Shown one piece after another: positions 27,044 to 36,385 of a DNA stretch of 64,000 nt. The position numbers and the translations under genes are program-made. Position 1 is the stretch's first letter. Each line of letters begins with the position of its first letter. The stretch comes from Vibrio cyclitrophicus. GTDB taxonomy: Bacteria > Pseudomonadota > Gammaproteobacteria > Enterobacterales > Vibrionaceae. The stretch is taken from the NCBI GenBank assembly GCA_023206055.1, contig CP065366.1, positions 2,852,001 to 2,916,000 of the forward strand, in the 5' to 3' direction. Below the pieces are notes generated by a model. It made no database searches, was not told the origin of the DNA, and saw nothing but the letters and a program-made list of their open reading frames with translations.

Positions 27044-27511
27044 TTATTTCTTACGAACGTGCGGTGCAGCTTTATCAAGCACACCGTTAACAAACTTATG
27101 GCTGTCTTCTGCTGCGAATACTTTCGCAAGCTCGATAGCTTCGTTGATAACCACTTTGTATGGTACATCTTCGCGACGAGTCATCTCGTACATAGCTAAA
27201 CGTAGAAGCGCTAGTTCCATCAAATCCAAATCTTGCATAGGGCGAGATACGAATGGACGAAGCTTGCTATCAAGTTCCATGTGGCTAAGAGCAACACCAG
27301 TTAGCAGGTCGCGGAAGTATGCAACGTCTGTTTCTGGCATAGCAAGTGCAGGTTCTGCAGCATGATGCTCTTCTTCATCATACTTACCACCAGATAAGAA
27401 CTGTTCTTCAACGGTAGCAATATTTTCTTTAGTAATTTGCCAAGAATAAATTGCTTGTAGAGCAAATTGACGTGCGTTACGACGTGCGGCTGGTTTCACA
27501 CTGGCCCCCAT
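27044..27511 (-). CDS. nusB: Transcription antitermination factor NusB
   Basis: NusB binds boxA RNA with NusE (S10) to prevent premature termination in rRNA operons. The 155-residue all-helical protein has the family pattern: RRNARQFALQAIYSWQ near the start and LRLAMYEMTRREDVPYKVVI near 110. Its start overlaps the ribH stop by one base (TAATG), so translation is coupled. The ribH-nusB order is the same as in E. coli. Confidence 0.95.
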   Translation of the reverse strand: MGASVKPAARRNARQFALQAIYSWQITKENIATVEEQFLSGGKYDEEEHHAAEPALAMPETDVAYFRDLLTGVALSHMELDSKLRPFVSRPMQDLDLMELALLRLAMYEMTRREDVPYKVVINEAIELAKVFAAEDSHKFVNGVLDKAAPHVRKK

Positions 27512-27981
27512 TAGGAATCGATTTCAGAAAGAACGTTGATCATCTCAAGTGCGCTAAGTGCTGCTTCTGCACCCTTATTACCAGCCTTGGTTCCTGCGCG
27601 TTCAATAGCTTGATCGATCGTATCAACAGTAAGAACACCAAACGCTACTGGAAGAGAAAATTCCAGAGACACTTGTGCCAAACCTTTATTACATTCACTA
27701 CAAACATAGTCAAAGTGAGGTGTACCGCCACGGATTACTGTACCAAGAGATACAATCGCATCGAACTTACCCGTTTTTGCAACGCGCTGCGCTACAAGTG
27801 GAAGTTCTACTGCACCAGGGCAACGAACAACAGTGATGTTGTCTTCGCTTACTTGTCCATGACGCTTTAAAGTATCGATTGCACCAGAAAGTAAACTTTC
27901 GTTAATAAAACTGTTGAAACGAGCAATAACGATAGCAATTTTTGCATTTGGCGCTGGGAAGCCACCCTCGATCACTTTCAT
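27511..27981 (-). CDS. ribH: 6,7-dimethyl-8-ribityllumazine synthase
   Basis: RibH condenses the ribityl pyrimidine with dihydroxybutanone phosphate to lumazine, the direct precursor of riboflavin. The start at 27981 gives 156 residues with AAGGAAGGCTT in front; an open frame adds 44 unrelated upstream codons. IVIARFNSFI near residue 18, the CPGAVELP motif near 52 and GTVIRGGTPHFDYV near 79 form the active site. It belongs to the ribD-ribE-ribBA-ribH-nusB run. Confidence 0.96.
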   Translation of the reverse strand: MKVIEGGFPAPNAKIAIVIARFNSFINESLLSGAIDTLKRHGQVSEDNITVVRCPGAVELPLVAQRVAKTGKFDAIVSLGTVIRGGTPHFDYVCSECNKGLAQVSLEFSLPVAFGVLTVDTIDQAIERAGTKAGNKGAEAALSALEMINVLSEIDS

Positions 27982-28180
27982 AAGCCTTCCTTTAACTATT
28001 TTCATCAAGTGAGAATCGCCGGATTCTAGCACAAAACTGTGAGCAATATCTAATGCTAATTTAGAAGAACAGACACCGGAGATGTAAAGATGATAACGCA
28101 GCGCTGCTCCCAACCGTATAGGAGCAACAAGTCGCCAAGCATCTGCATTTAACGCACGAAAAATTGAGCTTAGCGACTGT

Positions 28181-28214
28181 GCTCTTTTGGTTTAATTCGT
28201 CACCAAAAAAGAGC
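28181..28214 (-). repeat. Hairpin between ribBA and ribH
   Basis: GCTCTTTTGGT and ACCAAAAAAGAGC pair with a small bulge across a 10-base loop in the 281-base spacer between ribBA and ribH. No T run follows, so it is more likely an mRNA processing or stability element than a terminator. Confidence 0.5.
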
Positions 28215-28262
28215 GACCAGAGTCATCATTGATTGTGTTGCTACAAATTAATCTGTGAGTGG

Positions 28263-29372
28263 TTACTCACAAACGTATTCAACCACGTTCAGACCGAAAC
28301 CACCTAGTGCGTGGTAACGCTTAGTGCTTGAAGATAATAGACGCATATCATGAACGCCAAGGTCTTGTAGAATCTGAGAACCTACGCCAACACGACGCGA
28401 AGTACCTTGCTTCTTAGCCATAGTTGGTTGTTCGTTCTTATCTTGAGCTTCGAACGTCTTCACTTTGTGGATCAGAGAATCAGACGACTCTTCATTGCCA
28501 AGAATCACCAACACACCGCCTTCGTCGCCGATGCGCTTCATTGCTTTATCCAGCGACCAGCTACGCTCAGTGCCACGATCTGAATGAAGCAGATCGGTGA
28601 ACGTATCATGTAGATGAACACGCACTAAAGGAGCACCATCAGACAAGTCGCCTTTTTGCATTGCGTAGTGGATCTGGTTATCAATCGTGTCGCGGTAAGT
28701 CACCAACTCAAAATCACCAAATTCAGTCGGTAGGTGACATTGTGCAACACGCTCGATCGTTGTTTCTGTGTTGTTGCGGTATTCAATCAGGTCAGCGATG
28801 GTACCTAGCTTGATATCATGCTTTTCAGCGAACACTTCAAGATCAGGGCGACGCGCCATAGTGCCGTCGTCATTAAGGATCTCAACGATAACCGATGCTG
28901 GCTCACAGCCTGCTAGACGAGCTAAATCACAACCTGCCTCTGTGTGACCAGCACGAGTTAGAACACCGCCGTCTTGCGCTGTTAGCGGGAAGATGTGACC
29001 TGGTTGTACAAGGTCAGCCGCTTTTGCATCTTTCGCGACTGCAGCTTGAACCGTCACCGCGCGATCTGATGCTGAAATACCTGTCGTTACACCCTCTGCC
29101 GCTTCAATCGAAACCGTAAAGTTTGTTGTGTACTGAGCGTTGTTGTCTTGAACCATAGGCGCAAGACCCATGCGGCTTGAGCGCTCTTTGGTCAGTGTTA
29201 GACAGATTAAACCACGACCGTACATCGCCATGAAGTTAATCGCTTCTGGCGTAACATGTTCTGCTGCCATGATCAGATCGCCTTCATTTTCGCGATCTTC
29301 ATCATCCATCAGGATAACCATTTTTCCTAGGCGAATGTCTTCAATAATTTCTTGAGGAGTACTAATTGGCAT
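28263..29372 (-). CDS. ribB: 3,4-dihydroxy-2-butanone-4-phosphate synthase with inactive GTP cyclohydrolase II-like domain (RibBX type)
   Basis: Residues 1-200 are a full DHBP synthase, which turns ribulose-5-phosphate into the four-carbon unit of riboflavin: DDEDRENEGDL near 23 and the AGHTEAGCDLARLAG segment are intact. Residues 205-369 follow the GTP cyclohydrolase II fold, but the zinc-binding cysteines of that enzyme are missing; the region that should read like SECxxGD...RCDCG is VHLHDTFTDLLHSDRGTERS. The domain should therefore not hydrolyse GTP. This fused, degenerate form is the RibBX variant known in Proteobacteria. GTP cyclohydrolase must be supplied by ribA elsewhere. Confidence 0.92.
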   Translation of the reverse strand: MPISTPQEIIEDIRLGKMVILMDDEDRENEGDLIMAAEHVTPEAINFMAMYGRGLICLTLTKERSSRMGLAPMVQDNNAQYTTNFTVSIEAAEGVTTGISASDRAVTVQAAVAKDAKAADLVQPGHIFPLTAQDGGVLTRAGHTEAGCDLARLAGCEPASVIVEILNDDGTMARRPDLEVFAEKHDIKLGTIADLIEYRNNTETTIERVAQCHLPTEFGDFELVTYRDTIDNQIHYAMQKGDLSDGAPLVRVHLHDTFTDLLHSDRGTERSWSLDKAMKRIGDEGGVLVILGNEESSDSLIHKVKTFEAQDKNEQPTMAKKQGTSRRVGVGSQILQDLGVHDMRLLSSSTKRYHALGGFGLNVVEYVCE

Positions 29373-29480
29373 TGTTCTATATCCTTTGAAATGGTTCTGC
29401 TTCCTAGAACCGACACTATTTAAACCTGATGATATTGCTTCGCTTTACAAAGTGATGCTTAACGCACTTTGTCTCAACGA

Positions 29481-30137
29481 TTAGGCAAAACCATTCTGCT
29501 GTAAGAATTCCATCGTCAATCGAGATTCAGGCTCAGACTCTTGCTGTTGGCCTTGAAGTAGACGTTCCATGTAGCGTGCTAACACATCGACTTCTAGATT
29601 CACTTTGCGACCAACATTGAATTGGTCGATGGTGGTTTCTGAAGATGTATGAGGAACGATCGTCAGCTTAAATGCATTCTTACGTAAATCGTTCACGGTA
29701 AGACTAATACCATCCACCGTCACCGAACCTTTTTGAGCTACATACTTTGAGATTTCAGCAGGCATTTCTACCCAGAACTCAATCGCACGGCCAACTTGGT
29801 TGCGCTCAACAATCTCGCCCACGCCATCCACGTGACCCGATACGATGTGACCACCGAAACGAGTCGTCGGTAGCATCGCTTTCTCTAGGTTCACCTTGTC
29901 GCCTGCTTGGTAATCGACAAAACCCGTTTTTTTCAGGGTTTCAAGCGAAAGGTCTGCACTGTAGCTGTGCTCGTTGAACTCAACAACCGTCAAACAAACA
30001 CCATTGGTAGCGATACTGTCGCCTAACTGAACGTCAGCCATATCAAGCTTACCCACGTTAACCGTTACGGTGATGTCTTCTCCGCGGGGAGTGATTGCAC
30101 TCAATGTACCTACGGCTTCTACAATTCCTGTAAACAT
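29481..30137 (-). CDS. ribE: Riboflavin synthase alpha chain
   Basis: This enzyme dismutates two lumazines into riboflavin and a ribityl pyrimidine. The 218-residue protein has the two lumazine-binding repeats: MFTGIVEAVGTL (residues 1-12, first) and HIVSGHVDGVGEI (~97-109, second), each followed by a GVCLTV / GISLTV element. It sits between ribD and ribBA on the same strand. In E. coli the gene is named ribC and lies apart; the clustered form here resembles that of other Vibrio. Confidence 0.95.
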   Translation of the reverse strand: MFTGIVEAVGTLSAITPRGEDITVTVNVGKLDMADVQLGDSIATNGVCLTVVEFNEHSYSADLSLETLKKTGFVDYQAGDKVNLEKAMLPTTRFGGHIVSGHVDGVGEIVERNQVGRAIEFWVEMPAEISKYVAQKGSVTVDGISLTVNDLRKNAFKLTIVPHTSSETTIDQFNVGRKVNLEVDVLARYMERLLQGQQQESEPESRLTMEFLQQNGFA

Positions 30138-30206
30138 TTTAAAACTCTTTTTGTTGTCAACGACATGTATTTGGTTAGCAGAACTATTTCCACTGTGGTT
30201 CTGTAA

Positions 30207-31316
30207 CTATGGGTTAATTACTACTGGCTTCGCTACTATGCGAATATCCACACCAACCTGTCGAACATCTTTAATTTCTAGGTCAATCACATCAGACATT
30301 GAGGTGAGCCCTAATGCGCCCATCAAACCTCGTCCGTCACTGCCCATAAGTTTAGGTGCTAAATAGAGGATTAGCTCATCCACCAGCTGCGCTTCAATCA
30401 AGCTTTTTGCCAACGTGGCGCCCGCTTCGACCCAAATATGGTCGATATGATTGGCAGGTAACTGACGCATCAAATCGTGTAAGTCCAACTGACCAGCATC
30501 CGTTGTTCCAACGGTAATATCGGCAGAGGCTTCAGCGACTCTCAATATCGATGTTGGCGTCTGGTATAACTTGAGCTCAGGGCGCAGTTGATTTTGGCGA
30601 TCAAGAATCACACGAATCGGCTGACGTAGCTCTTCTTCAGCGTAATGAGCTTGAGCGCTGCTTGGTAATTCAGCCCAACGAACATTCAGCGATGCGTTGT
30701 CTTCAATCACCGTTTGACTGGTTGATAGAACCGCACCGGACTTTGCTCGATAATTCTGAACATCACGACGTGCTTCTGGCGATGTTATCCACTGGCTTTG
30801 ACCATTTGCCAATGCAGTTTGACCATCAAGGCTGGCTGCCATTTTAAGCTGAACAAAAGGCATGCCTGTTTGCATACGCTTGATAAATGCAGGGTTCAAG
30901 TCGAGAGCATCTTGCTCTAACAAACCGATTTCAACCTCAATACCCGCATCACGTAGCATGTTGATGCCACGTCCTGCGACTTTAGGGTTTGGGTCCTGCA
31001 TGGCACAAATCACTTTTGAAACTTGAGCTTTAATCAAACCTTCCGCACATGGCGGCGTTCGACCATAATGAGAACAAGGTTCTAACGTAACGTAAGCTGT
31101 TGCGCCTTTTGCCTTATCACCGGCCATTCGCATGGCATGCACTTCAGCATGAGGTTCGCCCGCTTTAGCATGAAAACCTTCACCAACGATCTGACCATCG
31201 GTTTGTACGATGACACAGCCCACATTTGGGTTTGGCGCAGTGGTGTAAATGCCGCGTTTCGCTAATTGAATAGCACGCGACATCATTTGAAAATCTAGGG
31301 GAGTAAAATTAGACAT
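30207..31316 (-). CDS. ribD: Bifunctional pyrimidine deaminase/reductase RibD
   Basis: RibD deaminates and then reduces the pyrimidine from GTP cyclohydrolase II. The N-terminal deaminase (1-146) carries zinc ligands in HAEVHAM (~50) and PCSHYGRTPPCAE (~75). The reductase domain follows (147-369) with KMAASLDGQTA near 157 and a WVEAGATLAKSLI segment near 295. It starts 10 bases after the nrdR stop. No FMN riboswitch was recognised upstream of ribD, ribE or ribB. Confidence 0.95.
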   Translation of the reverse strand: MSNFTPLDFQMMSRAIQLAKRGIYTTAPNPNVGCVIVQTDGQIVGEGFHAKAGEPHAEVHAMRMAGDKAKGATAYVTLEPCSHYGRTPPCAEGLIKAQVSKVICAMQDPNPKVAGRGINMLRDAGIEVEIGLLEQDALDLNPAFIKRMQTGMPFVQLKMAASLDGQTALANGQSQWITSPEARRDVQNYRAKSGAVLSTSQTVIEDNASLNVRWAELPSSAQAHYAEEELRQPIRVILDRQNQLRPELKLYQTPTSILRVAEASADITVGTTDAGQLDLHDLMRQLPANHIDHIWVEAGATLAKSLIEAQLVDELILYLAPKLMGSDGRGLMGALGLTSMSDVIDLEIKDVRQVGVDIRIVAKPVVINP

Positions 31317-31326
31317 GATTGAGGGG

Positions 31327-31776
31327 TTAGTCCTCTAATTTAGCGATTTCTTCGCCAAACTCTCGGATGTCTTCAAAGCTGCGGTAAACAGAGGCAAAAC
31401 GGATGTACGCCACTTTATCCAATTCTTTCAATTGGCCCATCACAAGATTACCGATCATCTCGCTTGGTACTTCGCGCTCACCAGTTGCACGGAGTTGTGA
31501 CTTAATCGTACTGATTGCAAGTTCAATTGCATCAGCACTCACTGGGCGTTTTTCTAGGGCGCGCTGAACGCCACCGACCATTTTATCTTCGTTAAATGGT
31601 TCACGGTTTCCATTCGACTTAATTACTTTAGGCATCACAAGTTCTGCCGATTCGAACGTAGTAAAACGTTCGCTACATGCAAGGCATTGACGGCGACGAC
31701 GAACCTGATGGCCATCGGCTACCAGTCTTGAATCGATTACTTTAGTGTCGTTCTCTGAACAAAAAGGACAATGCAT
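31327..31776 (-). CDS. nrdR: Ribonucleotide reductase repressor NrdR
   Basis: NrdR binds NrdR boxes before ribonucleotide reductase genes and senses ATP/dATP. The 149-residue protein has a zinc ribbon with C3, C6, C31 and C34, then an ATP-cone domain (~49-139: VIKSNGNREPFN). It starts the ribD run, the same gene order as E. coli nrdR-ribD. No NrdR boxes are expected in its own promoter and none were recognised. Confidence 0.96.
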   Translation of the reverse strand: MHCPFCSENDTKVIDSRLVADGHQVRRRRQCLACSERFTTFESAELVMPKVIKSNGNREPFNEDKMVGGVQRALEKRPVSADAIELAISTIKSQLRATGEREVPSEMIGNLVMGQLKELDKVAYIRFASVYRSFEDIREFGEEIAKLED

Positions 31777-31832
31777 ATCACCTCCAAATAATTGAATATC
31801 AGTGTAACGGAATTGCCAAACGTTAGGAAAGA

Positions 31833-31856
31833 AAAAGGGCCAATTAAGGCCCTTTT
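31833..31856 (-). terminator. Rho-independent terminator of proBA
   Basis: AAAAGGGCC...GGCCCTTTT with a short loop, followed on the minus strand by a T-rich TCTTTCC tail. It is 75 bases after the proA stop and separates it from nrdR. Confidence 0.85.
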
Positions 31857-31930
31857 GTGTGGTGATTCATTGATTATTGCTACGCGATAGCAATTTCTAA
31901 ATGAGCTGAGGAGGAAAATTAACGAGAACG

Positions 31931-33181
31931 TTAACCTCGAACTAAATAGTTCGCTTTACCCACCCATTTGTAGCTTGTCAGCTCTTCTAAGCCCATAGGG
32001 CCGCGAGCATGCAGTTTCTGAGTAGATACCGCTACTTCTGCACCTAAACCAAACTGTGCACCATCAGTAAAACGAGTGGATGCATTCACGTAAACCGCAG
32101 CAGAACCTACCGAGTTAATAAAGCGCTCAGAGCTTTCTAGGCTGTTAGTCATGATTGCGTCTGAGTGACTCGCGTTGTGTACGCGCATGTGGTCAATCGC
32201 TTGTGCAACGTTAGCAACCACTTTCACGCCTAGCGTGTAGCTTAGCCATTCAGTGTCAAAGTCGCCTTCAACCGCATCACGTTGGTCTTCAAAACCAGTA
32301 AGCAATGATTTTGCACTCGCGTCCGTAACCAAGGTTACTTTGCCTGCTAAACGCTGTGTTAGCTTAGCAAGGAAAGCTTCAGCAACGGCTTCATGCACTA
32401 GCAGCGTATCCAATGAGTTACATGCAGATGGACGTTGAACTTTCGAGTTTTCAACCACATCAACAGATTTCTCAAGGTCAGCGCTCTCATCAACAAAGAT
32501 ATGGCTGATACCAAAACCACCGATGATAACTGGAATAGTACTGTTCTCTTTACACATCTTGTGCAGACCAGCGCCACCACGAGGAATGATCATATCCACG
32601 TAGTCGTCCAATTTAAGCAGTTGAGAAACCAACTCACGATCCGGTTTCTCGATGTACTGAACAGAAGCCGCAGGAAGTTCCGCTTTTTCTAGTGCAGACT
32701 GGATGACTTTAACCAGTTCCATGTTCGAGAAGAACGTCTCTTTACCACCACGTAAGATGCTTGCGTTACCTGTTTTCAGACACAGTGCCGCAATATCGAT
32801 GGTTACGTTCGGGCGCGCTTCATAGATAACACCAACCACACCAAGTGGCACGCGACGACGAGACAGTGACATACCGTTTTCCAGTACTTTGCTGTCAATC
32901 TCGCTGCCAACTGGGTCATTCAGGCTAATTACGTTACGAACATCGTTAGCAATGCCTGTTAAGCGCTCTTCGTTAAGAAGTAGACGGTCAAGCAGTGCGT
33001 CAGTTAAACCCGCTTCACGGCCTAGTTCGATATCTTTGGCATTCGCTTCTAAAATCGTTGCTGCGTTTGCTTCTAGTTCATCAGCGATGATCGCCAATGC
33101 TTTATTCTTTTGCGCCGTAGATGCGGTCGCTAGGTGGAAAGCAGCCTCTTTTGCTGCGATACCCATATTAGTTAAATCCAC
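31931..33181 (-). CDS. proA: Gamma-glutamyl phosphate reductase
   Basis: ProA reduces glutamyl-5-phosphate to the semialdehyde with NADPH in proline synthesis. The 416-residue protein has the aldehyde-dehydrogenase-like core; the active cysteine is in VQRPSACNSLDTLL near residue 255. GTG at 33179-33181 is the start, with GGGAGAG upstream and the typical N-terminus MDLTNMG. It follows proB by 66 bases, with a small hairpin in the gap. Confidence 0.95.
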   Translation of the reverse strand: MDLTNMGIAAKEAAFHLATASTAQKNKALAIIADELEANAATILEANAKDIELGREAGLTDALLDRLLLNEERLTGIANDVRNVISLNDPVGSEIDSKVLENGMSLSRRRVPLGVVGVIYEARPNVTIDIAALCLKTGNASILRGGKETFFSNMELVKVIQSALEKAELPAASVQYIEKPDRELVSQLLKLDDYVDMIIPRGGAGLHKMCKENSTIPVIIGGFGISHIFVDESADLEKSVDVVENSKVQRPSACNSLDTLLVHEAVAEAFLAKLTQRLAGKVTLVTDASAKSLLTGFEDQRDAVEGDFDTEWLSYTLGVKVVANVAQAIDHMRVHNASHSDAIMTNSLESSERFINSVGSAAVYVNASTRFTDGAQFGLGAEVAVSTQKLHARGPMGLEELTSYKWVGKANYLVRG

Positions 33182-33221
33182 GTTTAACTCTCCCTAAATT
33201 CTGTCTGTCTTTGGATGCAAA

Positions 33222-33236
33222 AAGGCGATTCGCCTT
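33222..33236 (-). terminator. Small hairpin between proB and proA
   Basis: AAGGCGA and TCGCCTT form a tight stem followed on the minus strand by a short T run (TTTTTG). It resembles a weak terminator inside the operon and could lower proA expression relative to proB. Confidence 0.45.
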
Positions 33237-33247
33237 ATCATCACGAG

Positions 33248-34387
33248 CTATTCTTGGATTACAACAAGGTCGTCACGGTGAATGACTTCTGACCCGTAAT
33301 CGTAACCAAGGATGTCGCCAATATCTTTACTGTGCTTGCCTGCTATTTTTGCTAGGTCTTGGCTTGAGTAGCTAGCGATACCACGCGCTACTACCTTGCC
33401 TTTGCTGTCTGTGACTTGGGTGACTTCACCGCGAGAAAACTCGCCTTGAACTCGAATAACCCCTTTTGCCAACAAGCTGCTGCCTTTGGTGTTTACGGCG
33501 TTTACTGCGCCATCGTCGACCACGATGTCACCGGCAGAAGCAGGGCCCGCTAAAATCCAACGCTTACGGTTTTCAAGCGCTTCAGCTAAAGGTAGGAAAC
33601 GTGTGCCTTGTGGATTGTCGCTCAAAGAGTCGAACACCACATTTTCAGCACTGCCTGCTGCAATAATAACTTCAATACCGGCACGACGAGCAATATCCGC
33701 CGCCTGCAGTTTTGTTGCCATGCCGCCAGTACCCAACGTCGTACCGCTGCCGCCAGCGATCTTACGCAGTGTGTCATCAATCGTTTTCACTTCTTTGATG
33801 AGCTCAGCATTTGGGTCTTTACGAGGGTCAGCTGTAAACAGGCCTTTTTGGTCTGTTAGTAGCAAAAGCTTATCAGCACCGCACAAAATACCTACTAAGG
33901 CCGACAAGTTATCATTGTCGCCCACTTTAATTTCGTTGGTTGCTACCGCGTCGTTTTCGTTTACTACCGGAATAATATCGTGCTCAACAAGTGCGTTGAT
34001 CGTGTCACGTGCATTCAGAAAACGCTCGCGATCATCAAGATCAGCACGAGTCAGTAGCATCTGGCCAATTTTAAGGCCATAGATAGCAAACAAAGACTCC
34101 CAAACTTGAATCAACTGACTTTGCCCAACTGCCGCAAGCAACTGTTTGCTCGCCATTGAGTTGGGAAGTGCGGGGTAACCAAGGTGCTCACGCCCTGCTG
34201 CAATTGCGCCAGACGAAACCATAACCACAGAGTGGCCTTGTTTTTTTAATTCAGCACATTGACGAACCAGCTCAACCATGTGAGCACGGTCTAATGCCAA
34301 TGTTCCACCAGTTAAGACACTGGTACCCAGTTTAACAACGACAGTTTTACGCTGTGTTGTTGTCCCGCTTTGATGATTTGTTGTCAT
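33248..34387 (-). CDS. proB: Glutamate 5-kinase
   Basis: ProB phosphorylates glutamate, the feedback-controlled first step of proline synthesis. The 379-residue protein has the kinase domain (VVVKLGTSVLTGG near 17, VVMVSSGAIAAGREHLG near 50, NENDAVATNEIKVGDND near 146) and a C-terminal PUA domain (~290-370). ATG at 34387 is used: the longer frame adds 15 unrelated residues. No strong ribosome site is visible before it. Order crl-proB-proA matches E. coli apart from the missing phoE. Confidence 0.94.
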   Translation of the reverse strand: MTTNHQSGTTTQRKTVVVKLGTSVLTGGTLALDRAHMVELVRQCAELKKQGHSVVMVSSGAIAAGREHLGYPALPNSMASKQLLAAVGQSQLIQVWESLFAIYGLKIGQMLLTRADLDDRERFLNARDTINALVEHDIIPVVNENDAVATNEIKVGDNDNLSALVGILCGADKLLLLTDQKGLFTADPRKDPNAELIKEVKTIDDTLRKIAGGSGTTLGTGGMATKLQAADIARRAGIEVIIAAGSAENVVFDSLSDNPQGTRFLPLAEALENRKRWILAGPASAGDIVVDDGAVNAVNTKGSSLLAKGVIRVQGEFSRGEVTQVTDSKGKVVARGIASYSSQDLAKIAGKHSKDIGDILGYDYGSEVIHRDDLVVIQE

Positions 34388-34455
34388 GAAGTCTTTTATG
34401 GATAAAACAAATAAGAGGTGATGTTTTAGCAATCAAAAGGGGAATTCACAAGCAG

Positions 34456-34480
34456 AAAAGGTGCGAAATCGCACCTTTTT
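34456..34480 (-). terminator. Rho-independent terminator after crl
   Basis: AAAAGGTGCG and CGCACCTTTT pair across AAAT, with T or A runs on both strands. It is 29 bases beyond the crl stop. Confidence 0.88.
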
Positions 34481-34508
34481 GCTTTATATAGAAGAGTAAC
34501 CTTTAAAA

Positions 34509-34898
34509 TTAGACGAATTCGACAGACTCTTCGTCTAATTGGATACTGATTTCAAACTTACTTTGAAGTTCATCAACCAGCTTTTTGTGGAAGGCTTCTT
34601 GAGTTCGAGAGACCTCAGCGACCGCCTTTTTAGGTAACGGCAAAGAATCCCAGTTACCATCGATGTTGTACTTACCGATATTGTACTTCGCCGAATATCC
34701 CTCTTCCGACTTATCCAATTCCAGCCACCAGCCCCAAAACTCACGTTCTTCTGGTGATTTTTTATCGTTCACACACACAGACAAGCAATCAAAAATATAG
34801 TGGCCTTCTTCGGATTGCGGTTCCCTTAAGTAAGGCCCGATCGCCTTTAAAACATTCAACAAGCGGTAATGCGTAGGTTGTTGTGTCACTTCTGACAT
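34509..34898 (-). CDS. crl: Sigma-S-assisting transcription factor Crl
   Basis: Crl binds sigma-S and helps it join RNA polymerase, raising expression of stationary-phase genes at moderate temperature. The 129-residue protein has the family core FDCLSVCVNDKKSPE near 45 and REFWGWWLELD near 62, the surface that contacts sigma-S. TGGAGATTCAAT precedes the ATG. Position between frsA and proB follows the E. coli order frsA-crl-proB. Confidence 0.93.
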   Translation of the reverse strand: MSEVTQQPTHYRLLNVLKAIGPYLREPQSEEGHYIFDCLSVCVNDKKSPEEREFWGWWLELDKSEEGYSAKYNIGKYNIDGNWDSLPLPKKAVAEVSRTQEAFHKKLVDELQSKFEISIQLDEESVEFV

Positions 34899-35042
34899 AT
34901 TGAATCTCCATTTTCAATGTTAAGAATGACGTTACTCAGACTGTTATACGTAGAAACTACGCAATTGGATTTTATAAATTATCTCTGAGTATCAGGTACT
35001 TAGTTTGTACACTTTTCATGCTTAACTAATTTAGGAGAAATG

Positions 35043-36296
35043 TCATCTAAATAATTCATCCTCAAGCCACTTTATCGCCAATTCGAGGGATTGCTCATAA
35101 CCTTGTGTAATTGACTTAGCTTTGATTTTCTTCGCTTTTCCGTAATCACTGTAAATAGCAACCAGTTGATTATCCATTGGCGGTGAAACCGGGTCGCCTT
35201 CCAAAGCCAATGCCAAGATTGGAACACGGGTTTTACTGTTGGATAGCAAACCTTGCACCTTGAGTGACCACGCCATCAACTGCCCAGAAAGGCTATTGAT
35301 ATCGACCGCCCCTTTACCAAGACGCGAGGCCAACACATCTAGATGCATCTTAGGCATCTGTTTCAGTTTGTCGGCATGAACAAAGATGTCGTGAATTGGC
35401 GCGCCTAAAGAGATACACGCTTTAATCTTATGCTGCTCAAGGAAAGATAGTCTCACCATCGCATTGCCACCAAAGCGGAAACCAAACAAGCCAACTTTGT
35501 GGTGATCTACCCATGGAATATTAGGTAATTCATTTAGAACAGCTTGGTGAAGGCAAGATGAGTCTTCCGTTAACGGCCAATGCGCACTGTGCCCTATCGA
35601 TGGCATGTCTACCGTTAGCATCGCAATGTTCTTAGGCGCTAAATAATCCCTAAACAAGCGCCACATGTCCGTTTGCAAGCTATCTAAACCCGCGCTGACA
35701 ATCACAACCGGTTGCGGTTTGTCTGTCTTGGTTAGATGCAAGTTCGCTTTGATCTTCTTGTTTTGGTATGGAATATCAATCTGTTTGACGATCAACTTAG
35801 TGTGCTTGATCGCTTCAGAATAGGCTGCGTTGGCCAACACTTGAGCCTGAGCTGCCAAGTTGTCGTTCTTCAGATGTGGGTAACCCGCAATACTGAAGCA
35901 CAGCGATGCTGAAAATAGCTCTTCAGCCATCTCTTCACCGTTCTTTTCATTAGAACGATTTTGATGTTGCATACCCAGCTTGGTCCATTCGTATGCCCAG
36001 TTACCGCTTCGGTAACCCATGACCGTATCAAGCCACTCATCGGTTGTACGAGAGTTATCAGATGACGCGATGCGAGCCAATACCGCTTCTTGCTCTATTG
36101 GATTAACGCCTTGCCATACCCACTGAAGACGTCTTAGGTTTCGGTACCATGATGAGTTTTGCTGTTCACGCTTCTCATCCAATAACGCTTCAGAGCTAGG
36201 CATGTATTGTGTCAACATTGAGGTCTCTTTGGCCTGCTTGTGCTTTACAAACAAAGTTTCCGAAAGGTTCGAGCTCGTTTCTTCTGGTTCAGACAT
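35043..36296 (-). CDS. frsA: FrsA-family alpha/beta hydrolase-fold protein
   Basis: FrsA was described as a fermentation/respiration switch protein binding the glucose PTS enzyme IIA; its enzymatic role is debated. The 417-residue protein (E. coli 414) has an N-terminal helical part and a C-terminal alpha/beta-hydrolase domain. The nucleophile elbow reads GFRFGGN near residue 265, so the usual catalytic serine is absent, as it is in the E. coli protein. An ATG at 36296 is chosen because similarity starts at MSEPEETSSNL. A gpt terminator lies just upstream. Confidence 0.92.
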   Translation of the reverse strand: MSEPEETSSNLSETLFVKHKQAKETSMLTQYMPSSEALLDEKREQQNSSWYRNLRRLQWVWQGVNPIEQEAVLARIASSDNSRTTDEWLDTVMGYRSGNWAYEWTKLGMQHQNRSNEKNGEEMAEELFSASLCFSIAGYPHLKNDNLAAQAQVLANAAYSEAIKHTKLIVKQIDIPYQNKKIKANLHLTKTDKPQPVVIVSAGLDSLQTDMWRLFRDYLAPKNIAMLTVDMPSIGHSAHWPLTEDSSCLHQAVLNELPNIPWVDHHKVGLFGFRFGGNAMVRLSFLEQHKIKACISLGAPIHDIFVHADKLKQMPKMHLDVLASRLGKGAVDINSLSGQLMAWSLKVQGLLSNSKTRVPILALALEGDPVSPPMDNQLVAIYSDYGKAKKIKAKSITQGYEQSLELAIKWLEDELFR

Positions 36297-36334
36297 TGGG
36301 ATACTTAATAAGAAATGGTTGTCACTAATAATAT

Positions 36335-36364
36335 AAAAAAAAATGACCCTATAAAGGGTCATTT
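36335..36364 (-). terminator. Rho-independent terminator of gpt
   Basis: AAATGACCCT / AGGGTCATTT with a 4-base loop, followed on the minus strand by T8. It ends ~40 bases before frsA, so frsA needs read-through or a nearby promoter. Confidence 0.9.
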
Positions 36365-36385
36365 CTCAAAAAACTAAGTTTACGC

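Noticed and set aside
27982..28113. 44-codon N-terminal extension of ribH
   Set aside because: The family starts at MKVIEGGF with AAGGAAGG before it; the extension has no family similarity.
28114..31320. FMN riboswitch in the rib genes
   Set aside because: The G-rich conserved core of the RFN element could not be found before ribD, ribE, ribBA or ribH.
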